DNA of 20,327 bases from Acidimicrobiales bacterium (GTDB lineage Bacteria > Actinomycetota > Acidimicrobiia > Acidimicrobiales > VFJN01): positions 1 through 20,327 of the forward strand of contig JAFGPU010000094.1 of the NCBI GenBank assembly GCA_016936035.1, in the 5' to 3' direction. The notes beneath the pieces were generated by a model that saw only the letters and a program-made list of their open reading frames with translations, ran no database searches and was not told the DNA's origin. Shown here one piece after another: positions 1 through 7,712 of this stretch (positions are counted from its first letter, which is position 1; the number at the start of each line of letters is the position of its first letter). The position numbers and the translations under genes were made by a program.

Positions 1-1347
1 CCGCAGCTCGGCGAAGAGGTCGCCGAGCATGCGGTCGACCGCCTGGGTCTGGAGGAGGTGCCGCTGCTCGGCGACGTCGGCGCCGGTCTCGCCCCAGTAG
101 GCGTGCATCCAGAGGCCGTGCGGCTCCTCGGCCAAGCCGTCGTACCGGGTGCCGTCGTCGAGGACGTCCCACGGCTCGTGCGGCATGACCAGGTGGTAGA
201 ACCACAGGCCCGGCGGGGAGCCGGGCGAGAAATCCTGCCGGTCGATCCACCGGGCGAACTCGTCGCCGCGATCCGGCTCGAGCACGCCGGGCAGGATCTG
301 CGCTCCCTCCGTGCCGGTGTCGAGCGCTCCCCGCCACCAGCCGACGGCGTCGCCCAGCAGCCCCGGGAGCGCCGCCCCGTCGTCGGTGCGGCAGGTGTCG
401 GCCGGGCACAGGCGGGTGATCTGCTCCACCGCTTCGATGCGGTGGGACTCGGCGAACAGGGTGAAGAGGTTGTCGGGGTACTCGCTGACGTCCGGCACCA
501 CGCCCTTCGGCAGCTGGCCGGTCAGCATGGCGGGGACCGCCTCGTACGTCCACGAGCTGGTGGTGGTGTGGTTGCGGTACCAGGTCGCGCCGCTGGCGAG
601 GGATGCGAGCTCGGGATAGAGGTCGGCGTCGATGTTCCCGGACCCGTCGAGCAGGCTCGAGGTGGCGACCGCGTCGACCACGACGACCACGATGGGCGGC
701 GGGTCGTCACCGGTGGCGGCGGCCACCGCCCGGGCGGCCTCGGTGTCGGTACCGCCGGAGCCGCCGCCGGTCGCCAGCGACGCTGTCGGCGACAGCACCA
801 GGAACTGGACCACGAACACCACCGACGCGGCACCGAGGAGCCGGAGGTAGCTGGCCGCCGACGGCAGCTTGGTGCGCACCACGACCAGGATCGCGGCGCC
901 GGCCACACCCGCCAGCACGAGCACCGCCGGCCCCCACGGCGCGGCGTCCGAGCCGAGGCGCCAGACGGCGACGCCGCCGAGCAGTCCGACGGCGGCCAGG
1001 TGGGCGCGGCAGCGCGTGCGCGCGCCCACGAGACCGGTCGCGGCGCTGACGCCGGTGATCACCACCGTCGGCACCGTCGCCACCAGCAGGGCGAAGAGGA
1101 TGACGTCGAGCGGCGCGGCGCCGCGGGCCAGGAACGTCTCGGGCGCGCGGCCGAAGCTGTCCAGGATCGGCCGCGTGAACGCCAGGGCCGCGAGGCCGCA
1201 GATCTCCAGAGCGAGGAGCGCCTCGGACCGCAGGCGGTGGCGGCGACCGGAACCGTTCGTGGTCTCGTCCGCCGTGTCGGCGTCGGACGGTGCCTCCGGT
1301 GGCTGCCCGTCTCGCGCCCGCGTCGTCTTCACGTCATCCCCAGCCAC
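1..1347 (-). CDS. Membrane-anchored sulfatase-superfamily protein (Thr-type), C-terminus beyond window
   Basis: Reading the minus strand from a GTG at 1347 gives 449 codons open to the left edge, so the C-terminal third is missing. After a hydrophilic N-terminus come hydrophobic helices, then an alkaline-phosphatase/sulfatase fold: a VVVVVDA metal-site strand, then the segment HTTTSSWTYEAVPAMLTG. It aligns along its length with the protein at 4020-6128, a clear paralogue. At the place of the sulfatase CxPSRxxLLTGR motif the nucleophile position is Thr267, not Cys or Ser, as in LtaS/EptA-type phosphotransferases. I therefore infer a cell-envelope phosphoglycerol- or phosphoethanolamine-transferase-like or phosphodiesterase role with the catalytic domain outside the membrane; the substrate is unknown. 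The start is chosen because a TAGGGT box lies 7 nt upstream, as in the paralogue, and no ribosome binding site is present. Confidence 0.85.
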   Translation of the reverse strand, partial: MAGDDVKTTRARDGQPPEAPSDADTADETTNGSGRRHRLRSEALLALEICGLAALAFTRPILDSFGRAPETFLARGAAPLDVILFALLVATVPTVVITGVSAATGLVGARTRCRAHLAAVGLLGGVAVWRLGSDAAPWGPAVLVLAGVAGAAILVVVRTKLPSAASYLRLLGAASVVFVVQFLVLSPTASLATGGGSGGTDTEAARAVAAATGDDPPPIVVVVVDAVATSSLLDGSGNIDADLYPELASLASGATWYRNHTTTSSWTYEAVPAMLTGQLPKGVVPDVSEYPDNLFTLFAESHRIEAVEQITRLCPADTCRTDDGAALPGLLGDAVGWWRGALDTGTEGAQILPGVLEPDRGDEFARWIDRQDFSPGSPPGLWFYHLVMPHEPWDVLDDGTRYDGLAEEPHGLWMHAYWGETGADVAEQRHLLQTQAVDRMLGDLFAELR

Positions 1348-1354
1348 CGCGCCG

Positions 1355-1360
1355 ACCCTA
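1355..1360 (-). promoter_or_regulatory. Leaderless -10 box of first sulfatase-like gene
   Basis: On the minus strand TAGGGT ends 7 nt before the GTG start at 1347. The paralogue at 6128 has the same box at the same distance. It matches the TAnnnT form typical of leaderless actinobacterial transcripts. No convincing -35 hexamer is visible. Confidence 0.6.
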
Positions 1361-1377
1361 GTGGCCCCGGGCGCCGA

Positions 1378-1392
1378 TTGACTTTGGGTCAA
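1378..1392. repeat. Dyad TTGAC-N5-GTCAA upstream of first sulfatase-like gene
   Basis: A perfect 5-bp inverted repeat with a 5-nt centre sits about 18 nt upstream of the -10 box, in the -35 region of the minus-strand promoter. It could be an operator. The arms are short, so chance is not excluded. Confidence 0.35.
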
Positions 1393-1485
1393 TTCAGAGA
1401 GTGCCCGCCGCGCCACGGACCGTTCGGCCAGCCGTGGCCACCGGTGGCCCTGCCGAGGGCGGGAGCGGCGCGAGGAGCGTCGCGC

Positions 1486-2466
1486 TCATGGCCCGGACGC
1501 CAGCACCTCGGGGTTGACGCAGTGCGGCGGCGGGTCTCCCGCGAGGACCGCGAGCACGTGGTCGACAGCCATGCCCGCCATCCTCGACCGGGTCGTCACG
1601 GTGGCCGAGCCGATGTGCGGCACGACCAGGCAGTTGGGCAGCGACAGCAACGGGTCGTCGGGAGGCAGCGGTTCGGGGACGGCCACGTCGAGGCCAGCCG
1701 CCCGGATCTCGCCCGTCTCCAGCGCCCGGAGCAGCGCCCCCTGGTCGACGATGGGCCCCCGGGCGGTGTTGACCAGCACCGCCGTCGGCTTCATCGCCCG
1801 CAGTTCGGCGGCACCGATGAGGCCGCGGGTCTCGTCGGTGAGCGCGCAGTGCAGCGTCACGACGTCGGACCGGCGCACCAGCTCGTCCAGCTCGACGAAG
1901 GTGACCCCCGTCGCCGTGCGGGGCGTGCGGTTCCAGGCCAGCACCTCCATGCCGAACCCCGCGGCCCGGCGGGCCACGGCGGCGCCGATGCGGCCGTAGC
2001 CGACGATGCCCAGAGTGGCGCCCGCCACGTCGACCCCCAGCAACCAGTCGGGCTCCCACGTCACCCACTCGCCGTCTCGGACCGCGGCGGCTGCCTCGGG
2101 CAGGCGGCGGGCGGCGGCGAGCATCAGCGCCCACGCGAGGTCGGCCGTGCTCTCGGTGAGGACGCCCGGCGTGGTACCCACGGGGATGCCGCGGCGGGTC
2201 AGCTCGGGGACGTCGAGGTTGTCGTGGCCCGCCGCCATGTTGGCCACGACCTGCAGATCGGGGCATGCGTCCAGCAGCGCCGCGTCGACCCGGTCGGTGA
2301 GCATCGTCACCAGGCCCGTCGCACCCGCGGCCAGCGTGCGCAGCTCCTCGGGCGACGGGGGCCGGCGATGGGGCCAGACCACGACCTCGGCGACGGCGCG
2401 GAGGCGGTCGAGCGCGTCGCCCGGCATCGCGCGCGTGACCGCCACCCGGGGCCAGCGAGCCGTCAT
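1486..2466 (-). CDS. D-2-hydroxyacid dehydrogenase, glyoxylate/hydroxypyruvate reductase-like
   Basis: A 326-aa protein of the NAD(P)-dependent D-isomer 2-hydroxyacid dehydrogenase family, of normal length. The Rossmann motif GYGRIG is at 156-161. The catalytic set is Arg236 (in NTARG), Glu265 (in VPEPLP) and His284 (in PHIGSAT), with the spacing usual for the family. The LDVxxPEPLPxxxPLL stretch resembles glyoxylate/hydroxypyruvate reductases (GhrB/GRHPR type), which reduce 2-oxo acids to D-2-hydroxy acids in the cytoplasm. The exact substrate cannot be read from sequence. The ATG at 2466 is preferred over longer in-frame starts because the homology begins there and TATCGT lies 6 nt upstream, indicating a leaderless message. 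It is followed on the same strand, after 138 bp, by the sulfatase-like gene, which has its own promoter box. Confidence 0.93.
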   Translation of the reverse strand: MTARWPRVAVTRAMPGDALDRLRAVAEVVVWPHRRPPSPEELRTLAAGATGLVTMLTDRVDAALLDACPDLQVVANMAAGHDNLDVPELTRRGIPVGTTPGVLTESTADLAWALMLAAARRLPEAAAAVRDGEWVTWEPDWLLGVDVAGATLGIVGYGRIGAAVARRAAGFGMEVLAWNRTPRTATGVTFVELDELVRRSDVVTLHCALTDETRGLIGAAELRAMKPTAVLVNTARGPIVDQGALLRALETGEIRAAGLDVAVPEPLPPDDPLLSLPNCLVVPHIGSATVTTRSRMAGMAVDHVLAVLAGDPPPHCVNPEVLASGP

Positions 2467-2472
2467 GCCGGC

Positions 2473-2478
2473 ACGATA
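2473..2478 (-). promoter_or_regulatory. Leaderless -10 box of 2-hydroxyacid dehydrogenase gene
   Basis: Minus-strand TATCGT ends 6 nt before the ATG at 2466, with no ribosome binding site between. The same hexamer at the same spacing recurs on both sides of the MarR-ClC gap. Confidence 0.6.
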
Positions 2479-2634
2479 CGCGACGTGGCGTGGCAACCAC
2501 CGGAGACGGCACCTCGCGGCAGCACAATCGCTCGCTACCCTCACGGCCGACGAGCCGACCAGCCGACGTCGCCGCCGCCCGCCGGCGCCGGGAGGCGCCC
2601 GGGGGACCGGGGCAGCAGGACCCAGGAGCCACCC

Positions 2635-3126
2635 ATGCCCGACGCATCCGCCCCGAGGTTGTCCGAGCCCCGATTGACCCATGTCGCCCTGCCGTGCTCG
2701 GACCTCGACCGCACGATCGCGTTCTACACGTCGCTCACCCCGCTGACCGTCGTCGCCCGCAACGAGGACGCCAACGGGCGCAGCGCCTGGTTGTCGAACG
2801 ACCGGCAGTCACGTGATCCGTTCGTCCTGGTGTTCGCCGAGTTCCCGCCGGACGAGGCGGCGCGCTTCGGCCAGGAGCCGGGCCGGCCCGCACCCACACT
2901 GGCCCCGTTCGCCCACATCGGCATCGAGGTGCCGGAACGCGCCGACGTCGACGTCATCGCCGAACGGGGGCGCGCGATGGGGCGCCTGCACTGGGAGCCC
3001 CGCGACATGGCCGAGCACATCGGCTACATCTGCGCCCTGGAGGACCCGGACGGCAACGTCATCGAGTTCTCCCACAACCAGAAGGTGTTCTCGACCGTCC
3101 GGGCCCTGTGGGGCGACGGGGACTGA
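2635..3126 (+). CDS. VOC (glyoxalase/dioxygenase fold) family protein
   Basis: A 163-aa cytoplasmic protein of the vicinal oxygen chelate superfamily. Seen: an N-terminal betaalphabetabetabeta unit opening with LTHVALPCSDLDRTIAFYTSL, a second unit beginning FAHIGIEV, and the C-terminal EDPDGNVIEFSH typical of VOC domains. Candidate metal ligands are the His of HVALP, the His of HIGIEV and the Glu of NVIEF. The family includes glyoxalase I, ring-cleavage dioxygenases and resistance proteins, so the reaction is undetermined. An AGGAG ribosome site sits 6 nt before the ATG. The open frame extends far upstream to position 58, but that part is the antisense shadow of the neighbouring minus-strand genes. 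The stop is 14 nt before the TauE-like gene, so the two probably form an operon. Confidence 0.9.
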   Translation: MPDASAPRLSEPRLTHVALPCSDLDRTIAFYTSLTPLTVVARNEDANGRSAWLSNDRQSRDPFVLVFAEFPPDEAARFGQEPGRPAPTLAPFAHIGIEVPERADVDVIAERGRAMGRLHWEPRDMAEHIGYICALEDPDGNVIEFSHNQKVFSTVRALWGDGD

Positions 3127-3140
3127 CGGAGGAGCCATCG

Positions 3141-4001
3141 ATGCCGGGCGCCGCCGACGCCACCCCGAACCCCACCCCCTCCGACCGCGCCGCCGGGGCG
3201 GGCGCCGAACCGGCAGGCGCCGACGCGTCCCGGGTCCCCCTGGCGAAGATCGTCGTCGTGGGCCTGGCTGCCGGCTTCCTGTCCGGGCTGTTCGGTGTTG
3301 GCGGCGGCGTCCTCATGGTGCCGGCGCTGGTCATCGTGCTCGCCATGGGCCAGCGACTCGCGCACGGCACGTCGCTGGCCGCGATCGTGCCCATCGCGCT
3401 CGCCGGCGTGGTGGGCTACGCCCTGGAGGGCAAGGTCGACTGGGCGGCGTCCCTGTTGCTGATCGTGGGTTCCGCGGGCGTCGGCGCCCGCATCGGCACC
3501 CACCTGTTGCACGTCGTTCCCCAGCGGGCGCTGGCCATCGCCTTCGCGTGCGTGATGCTGCTCACCGCGGCCCGCATGGTGATCGACACCGGTGACGCCA
3601 CCGGCCGACCCGACCTGACCCTGTGGACGGCACTGGCCCTGGTGGTCACCGGCGTCGTGGCCGGGACGACGGCCGGGCTGCTGGGCGTGGGCGGCGGCGT
3701 GGTCATGGTGCCGGCCATGACGGTGTTCCTGGGCATCCCCGCCGCGGTGGCCAAGGGCTCGTCCCTGGCGGTGATCATCCCCACCGCGCTGGTGGGCACG
3801 CAGCGCAACGTCCGGCGGCGCAACGCCGATCTGCGCGTCGCCGCCATCGTCGGCCTGTCGGGTGTGCTGTCATCGTTCCTGGCGTCGCAGATCTCCGTCG
3901 ACCTCGACGAGCAGGCGTCCGATTGGATGTTCGCCGCCCTGCTGGTGTTCGTGGCCGTGAAGATGCTGTGGGACAACCGCCACCCGCTGCCGGCCCACTG
4001 A
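3141..4001 (+). CDS. TauE/SafE family anion (sulfite/organosulfonate) exporter
   Basis: A 286-aa integral membrane protein of the TauE/SafE/YfcA family. The family's internal duplication is plain: GLFGVGGGVLMVPAL near residues 50-63 and GLLGVGGGVVMVPAM near 180-195, each followed by a conserved (A)HGTSLAAI / AKGSSLAVI segment. About eight hydrophobic helices are present after an Ala/Pro-rich cytoplasmic tail of some 32 residues. Known relatives export sulfite, sulfoacetate or related anions; the cargo here is unknown. The ATG at 3141 has a strong GGAGGAG site 6 nt upstream, only 14 nt after the VOC stop, implying co-transcription. It converges on the sulfatase-like gene with an 18-bp gap. A link between sulfur export and the flanking sulfatase-fold genes is tempting but weakened by their Thr active site. 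Confidence 0.9.
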   Translation: MPGAADATPNPTPSDRAAGAGAEPAGADASRVPLAKIVVVGLAAGFLSGLFGVGGGVLMVPALVIVLAMGQRLAHGTSLAAIVPIALAGVVGYALEGKVDWAASLLLIVGSAGVGARIGTHLLHVVPQRALAIAFACVMLLTAARMVIDTGDATGRPDLTLWTALALVVTGVVAGTTAGLLGVGGGVVMVPAMTVFLGIPAAVAKGSSLAVIIPTALVGTQRNVRRRNADLRVAAIVGLSGVLSSFLASQISVDLDEQASDWMFAALLVFVAVKMLWDNRHPLPAH

Positions 4002-4019
4002 GCGCGCTGCGGCCCCGGG

Positions 4020-6128
4020 TCACGCACCGATGACCGTGAGCAGGTGCAGGGTCTCGCCCCCCGGTGGGCCCTCGACCAGGTACGCGTTCACGTCGTTGGC
4101 GGCCGTGAACGCGTCGGGCAGCAGCAGCGCGTGCACCACCGTGTCGCCCTCCGGTGCCCCCGGCCCGGGCTGTTGCACCGGCGCCACCGCCGCCACGACG
4201 CCGTTGACCGTCACCGCCACCACCTGCTCGGGCCGCAACCTGCACGAGGCGACGAGCTCGAGCAAGGGTGGGTCGTCGCCCCGGCGCTCGATGCGGTCCA
4301 GCCCTTCGACCCTGAGCGTGCCGACGCCGTCCTCCTCGACGGCCAGTTGGTCGACGCTCTGGCCGACCAGGCCGCCGTGGTCGGTGCGCTGCCACACGGC
4401 GTGGTCGCCCTCGCCCTCCACGGGATCGGCGGCGAGGACCCGGTCGAACCCGGCACGCCCGTCGAGCTCGATGAAGGAGCTGCCCTCGGCCGGGTCGATC
4501 TCGTGCAGCTCACTTCCGAGCAGGCGCTTGTCGCCCGGGGCGCGGGCAGCACCGGCCTGGCTGGCGGGTACGCCGTCGATGTCCCACGACAGGTCGAGCC
4601 CGGCGAGCTCGGCGATGGTGGGCAGCACGTCGGTGTTCCAGACGTTGGCGTCGTCGACGACGCCGACGTCCTGGCCGGGCGCCTTCACGACGAGCGGTGT
4701 CCAGGCCACCTGCTCGTACTGGGCGGGCGTCATGCCCCGCATCGGCCGGTTGGGGGTGTAGGCCTCGCCGTGGTCGCCGACCACCACGATCAGCGCGTCG
4801 TCGTAGGCACCTGCGGCGCGCAGTTCGTCGGTGAGCTGGCCGAGGGCCCGGTCGACCGCCTGGGCCTGAAGCAGGTGCCGCTGCCGCGCCACGTCCGCGC
4901 CGACCTCGCCCCAGAACGCGTGGAGGAACAACCCGTAGGGCTCGGCCTCGACGCCGGCGTACGGCGACATGTCGTCGACCACGACCCAGGGGTCGTGGGG
5001 CAGGATCACGTGGTGGAACCACAGCCCGGGCGCGCCGCCGGGGGTGAAGTCCTGCTCGGCGATCCACGACGTCAGCTCGTCGGCCCGGTCGGGCTGCAGC
5101 GCCCCGGGCAGCATGCGGGCGCCGTCGCGGGGCTCGGTGTCCAGCGCCCCGCGCCACCAGTCGGCGGCGTCGCCCAGCATCGCCGTCACCGCGCTGCCGT
5201 CCGACGGCGGGCAGATCTCGGCGGGGCACAGGCGTGAGATCTGCTCCACGGCGGTGATGTCGTGCGTCGTGTCGAACAGGGTGAACAGGTTGTCCGGGTA
5301 GGACGTGGCGTCGGGCAGCGGGCTGGGATCGGCGGGCAGACGGCCGCTGAGCAGCGTCGGCACCGCCTGGAAGGTCCACGCGCTGGTGGTGGTGTGGTTG
5401 CGGTACCAGGTGGAGTCGTCGGCCAGCTCGGCGAGGTGGGGGAACAGGTCGCCTTCGATCTGTCCCGCGCCGTCGAGCAGGCTGACGGTCGGCAGCGCGT
5501 CGACGACCAGGACCACGATGGGCGGCAGCTCGCCGTCGCGCGCGGCCTGCGCCGCCTCGCCGGTGCCCGACGGCATCGCGTCGCCGCCGCCGGTCACCAG
5601 CGGTGCGGCCGGCGAGAAGGCGAGGAACTGCACGACGAACACGACCGAGGCGGCGCCCAGGTAGCGCAGGTAGGTCGCGGTGGGGCGCACCCGGTGGCGG
5701 AGGACGACCAGGCACGCGCCGGCGACGACGCCGGCGCCGACGAGCAGCGGCGGCGCCCAGGGTGAAGCGTCCGTACCGAAGCGCCACGCCACCAGGCCAC
5801 CGAGCAGCCCCACCGCCCCCAGGTGCACCGCAGCGCGCACGCGCGTGCCGGCGGCGCGCGCCGCCGCGCCCACGACCGCCAGGACGAGGGTGGGGATGAC
5901 GGCCACCGCCACGGCGAACAGCACGACATCGGATCCGGAGGCACCCCGGGCGAGGAACGTCTCGGGGGCCCGGCCGAAGCTGTCGAGGATCGGGCGGGTG
6001 AACGCGAGGCCCGCGAGCCCGAAGACCTCGAGCGCCAGGAGAAGCTCGAGGCGGATGCCCGCACACGTGCGCGCCGCAGCGGCCCTCTCCCGCGAGCCGG
6101 GCTCGGGGGCGGGTCGGCGGGCGGTCAC
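4020..6128 (-). CDS. Membrane-anchored sulfatase-superfamily protein (Thr-type), complete paralogue
   Basis: A 702-aa protein. Residues about 25-180 contain roughly five hydrophobic helices; residues about 200-510 form the alkaline-phosphatase/sulfatase fold with metal-site Asp210 (VVLVVDA), H378-D379 (LPHDPW) and D452-H453 (VVGDHGE). The nucleophile segment is WTFQAVPTLLSGR. Aligned with sulfatase CxPSRxxLLTGR, Thr252 replaces the formylglycine Cys, so normal sulfatase activation is not possible. Together with the helical N-terminus this resembles LtaS-like or EptA-like phosphotransferases, but I assign no substrate. The C-terminal 190 residues form an additional beta-rich part of unknown role. 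It starts at GTG 6128 with TAGGGT 7 nt upstream, the same arrangement as its paralogue at 1347. The stop lies 18 bp from the convergent TauE-like gene. Confidence 0.88.
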   Translation of the reverse strand: MTARRPAPEPGSRERAAAARTCAGIRLELLLALEVFGLAGLAFTRPILDSFGRAPETFLARGASGSDVVLFAVAVAVIPTLVLAVVGAAARAAGTRVRAAVHLGAVGLLGGLVAWRFGTDASPWAPPLLVGAGVVAGACLVVLRHRVRPTATYLRYLGAASVVFVVQFLAFSPAAPLVTGGGDAMPSGTGEAAQAARDGELPPIVVLVVDALPTVSLLDGAGQIEGDLFPHLAELADDSTWYRNHTTTSAWTFQAVPTLLSGRLPADPSPLPDATSYPDNLFTLFDTTHDITAVEQISRLCPAEICPPSDGSAVTAMLGDAADWWRGALDTEPRDGARMLPGALQPDRADELTSWIAEQDFTPGGAPGLWFHHVILPHDPWVVVDDMSPYAGVEAEPYGLFLHAFWGEVGADVARQRHLLQAQAVDRALGQLTDELRAAGAYDDALIVVVGDHGEAYTPNRPMRGMTPAQYEQVAWTPLVVKAPGQDVGVVDDANVWNTDVLPTIAELAGLDLSWDIDGVPASQAGAARAPGDKRLLGSELHEIDPAEGSSFIELDGRAGFDRVLAADPVEGEGDHAVWQRTDHGGLVGQSVDQLAVEEDGVGTLRVEGLDRIERRGDDPPLLELVASCRLRPEQVVAVTVNGVVAAVAPVQQPGPGAPEGDTVVHALLLPDAFTAANDVNAYLVEGPPGGETLHLLTVIGA

Positions 6129-6135
6129 GGCCCGG

Positions 6136-6141
6136 ACCCTA
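6136..6141 (-). promoter_or_regulatory. Leaderless -10 box of second sulfatase-like gene
   Basis: Minus-strand TAGGGT ends 7 nt before the GTG at 6128. The preceding bases also match the paralogue's promoter (ACTAGGGTC in both), so the start region was copied with the gene. Confidence 0.6.
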
Positions 6142-6143
6142 GT

Positions 6144-6158
6144 TGCACAGGTCGTGCA
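6144..6158. repeat. Dyad TGCAC-N5-GTGCA upstream of second sulfatase-like gene
   Basis: A perfect 5-bp inverted repeat with a 5-nt centre lies immediately upstream of the -10 box. It has the same 5-5-5 architecture as the dyad before the paralogue but a different sequence. A possible operator; the short arms make this uncertain. Confidence 0.35.
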
Positions 6159-6188
6159 GTTTTCTGCGCGCCGTCGGGCGCGCCGGGC

Positions 6189-6521
6189 TCAGCTACACGA
6201 CACGCACGTGTCGGCCTCGGGGACCGCCTCGAGCCGCTCGGCCGGGATCTCCGCACCGCAGCGCGCACACCGCCCGTAGGTGCCCGACCGGTGGCGCTCG
6301 ACCGCCCGCTCGGCGGCGGCGACCGCCTCGCGGGCGCCCTCGAGCAGGATGCGGGTCGCGTCGCGGTCTTCCTGGATGACGGCCGGGTCGGCGAGCAGGG
6401 CTTCGTACTCGTCCTGGATGCGCCGGGCGTGCGCCCGCGCGGAGTCGAGCTCGGCGACGAGCCGGCGCCCGGTCTCGTCTTTGCTCGCGTGGGTGGTGCC
6501 AGTCGTCTGGTCGGCAGGCAT
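6189..6521 (-). CDS. DksA/TraR-type C4 zinc-finger protein
   Basis: A 110-aa protein. The N-terminal two thirds (about residues 14-78) are a charged helical region of coiled-coil type, and the C-terminus holds a C4 zinc finger: C85-x2-C88-x17-C106-x2-C109, beginning TYGRCARCG. This is the arrangement of DksA/TraR family proteins, which insert into the RNA polymerase secondary channel and alter initiation. Actinobacterial short forms are often only annotated as TraR/DksA zinc-finger proteins. Whether it carries the acidic tip needed for DksA function cannot be settled by eye. The ATG at 6521 is chosen because GGAGGT lies 4 nt upstream; the frame stays open to 6698 but without signal. It is transcribed in the same direction as the small membrane protein upstream, 146 bp away. 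Confidence 0.9.
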   Translation of the reverse strand: MPADQTTGTTHASKDETGRRLVAELDSARAHARRIQDEYEALLADPAVIQEDRDATRILLEGAREAVAAAERAVERHRSGTYGRCARCGAEIPAERLEAVPEADTCVSCS

Positions 6522-6667
6522 GTGACCTCCAGGGGAGAACGGAAGGCCGGGTGCGGGAGGGCGGCTCGCTGCGCGGGTCGCCACCGCCGCGCACGGCCGG
6601 TGGCAGAACCCTACCCAGATCGTCCCCCACCTGGCGGTCTCGCCTGGCGCCGGGAGGATCCCCCGGC

Positions 6668-6937
6668 CTAGTGCTCCTCGTTGCGGGTCATGTTCCACAC
6701 GCCGCCGAACATCGAGCCGAACCCGAGCCCGCCCCAGAAGGCCGCCATGCCGCCGACGGCCAGCGCCCCCGAGGTGCCCATGCCCGCGAGGTACATGCCG
6801 CCGCCGACGAAGGCGAAGGCCGCCACGATGCCGATGAGCGACCCGAGGACGACGGCCCGCATCATGCCGGGGGGCGCGGCGAACCCGCTGCCGCCCACGC
6901 CCTCACCCACTGCCTCGCGTGCGTCGATGGAAGTCAT
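6668..6937 (-). CDS. Small two-helix membrane protein of unknown function
   Basis: An 89-aa protein I do not recognise. After a hydrophilic N-terminus of some 25 residues it shows two hydrophobic, Gly/Ala/Met-rich segments (about 26-52 and 57-80), then a short charged tail ending NMTRNEEH. It is likely an inner-membrane hairpin protein. The ATG at 6937 is chosen because the AT-rich promoter/operator region begins right there; the frame is open further upstream only as antisense of the regulator gene. No ribosome binding site is visible. It is divergent from the SufR-like regulator at 7034, and the dyad between them suggests that regulator controls it. Confidence 0.7.
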   Translation of the reverse strand: MTSIDAREAVGEGVGGSGFAAPPGMMRAVVLGSLIGIVAAFAFVGGGMYLAGMGTSGALAVGGMAAFWGGLGFGSMFGGVWNMTRNEEH

Positions 6938-6940
6938 ACT

Positions 6941-6946
6941 TATAGT
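6941..6946 (+). promoter_or_regulatory. -10 box TATAGT for the SufR-like regulator
   Basis: TATAGT (5 of 6 to the sigma-70 consensus) in an AT-rich island lies directly before the 17-bp dyad, so the dyad would cover the transcription start. An alternative TAGTGT box lies nearer the gene, at about 6998. Confidence 0.45.
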
Positions 6947-6962
6947 CTTTACTAGATAAAGA
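6946..6962. promoter_or_regulatory. 17-bp dyad, likely operator of the SufR-like regulator
   Basis: TCTTTACTAGATAAAGA: six-base arms TCTTTA/TAAAGA are perfectly inverted around a 5-nt centre containing CTAG. It lies 9 nt from the start of the membrane-protein gene and 71 nt from the regulator start, in the only AT-rich patch of this region. A related sequence lies before the globin gene and a looser one in the DoxX promoter. Confidence 0.6.
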
Positions 6963-7033
6963 CCGGTCGACGCCAGGGTCCACCGCCCGGGGCGGGTAGT
7001 GTCGGACCGTCGCCCGGCGGAGGAGGCGAGATC

Positions 7034-7696
7034 ATGACGACGCTCCAGAAGCAGGCTCGGGCCCTCGGCGACCCGACCCGCTACCGCATCTTCCGCTTCA
7101 TCGCCGACGCGGCCGAGCCCGTGGGCGTCGCCGCGCTCACCGATCACGTGGGCCTCAACCACAACGCCGTGCGCCAGCACCTCGCCAAGCTCGTGAACGC
7201 CGACCTCGTCACCGAGGAACCCGCGGCACCGACCGGTCGAGGGCGGCCCCGGTTGCAGTACGCGCTGCACCCGGCGGCCGAGAGCCGGTGGGGCGTCGCC
7301 GGGCCCTACGAGCGCCTGTCGCTGTGGTTGACCGAGATGGTGCGCACCGGGACGACCGCCGTCGAGGTCGGCCGGCGGGTCGGTCGTCGCCGCCGGCTCG
7401 GCACGGGCGCCACCGGTGACAGCATCAGCACCCTGGTCGACCAGATGGCGCGGCACGGCTTCGACCCGGTGGTCGACACGGTCGACGACGGCGCCGACAT
7501 CACTCTGCGCCACTGCCCGTTCGCCTCGGTCGCGCTCGCCGACCCCGACACGGTGTGCGAGATCCACCTCGGCATGGCGTATGGCATCGCCGAGTCGATC
7601 GACGGGCTGACCATCGACGAGCTCGAACCGCACGACCCCCGGCGGGCCCATTGCCGGCTGCGGTGCCACGTCGAGCCGGCCGCCACCGGCGACTGA
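7034..7696 (+). CDS. ArsR-superfamily (SufR-like, COG2345 type) regulator with Cys-rich C-terminus
   Basis: A 220-aa cytoplasmic DNA-binding protein. Residues about 5-80 form a winged helix: ALGDPTRYRIFRFI, then the recognition region GLNHNAVRQHLAKLVNADLV and a wing with GRGRPRLQYAL. The C-terminal half holds Cys161 (RHCPFA), Cys175, Cys207 and Cys211, i.e. C-x13-C-x31-C-x3-C, with a nearby His-rich tail (AHCRLRCH). SufR and relatives use such cysteines to hold an Fe-S cluster that senses iron, redox state or NO; that this protein does so is inference. A GGAGGAGG site precedes the ATG. It is followed after 37 bp by a truncated globin gene and is divergent from a small membrane protein across an operator-like dyad, which suggests autoregulation and control of the globin. 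Confidence 0.85.
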   Translation: MTTLQKQARALGDPTRYRIFRFIADAAEPVGVAALTDHVGLNHNAVRQHLAKLVNADLVTEEPAAPTGRGRPRLQYALHPAAESRWGVAGPYERLSLWLTEMVRTGTTAVEVGRRVGRRRRLGTGATGDSISTLVDQMARHGFDPVVDTVDDGADITLRHCPFASVALADPDTVCEIHLGMAYGIAESIDGLTIDELEPHDPRRAHCRLRCHVEPAATGD

Positions 7697-7712
7697 CCTG
7701 TTTTCACGCAGG

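Noticed and set aside
1436..1449. 14-bp perfect palindrome GGCCACCGGTGGCC as terminator or operator
   Set aside because: It has no loop and consists almost only of G and C, expected often by chance in such DNA; no T-tract and no position that fits a promoter.
58..2634. The upstream 860 codons of a 1022-codon plus-strand open frame ending at 3126
   Set aside because: They are antisense to the sulfatase-like and dehydrogenase genes, Arg/Gly/His-rich and without domains. Only the last 164 codons (VOC protein) are real.
6522..6698. Longer start for the DksA/TraR-like protein
   Set aside because: The added residues are not family-like, and the GGAGGT site fits the ATG at 6521.
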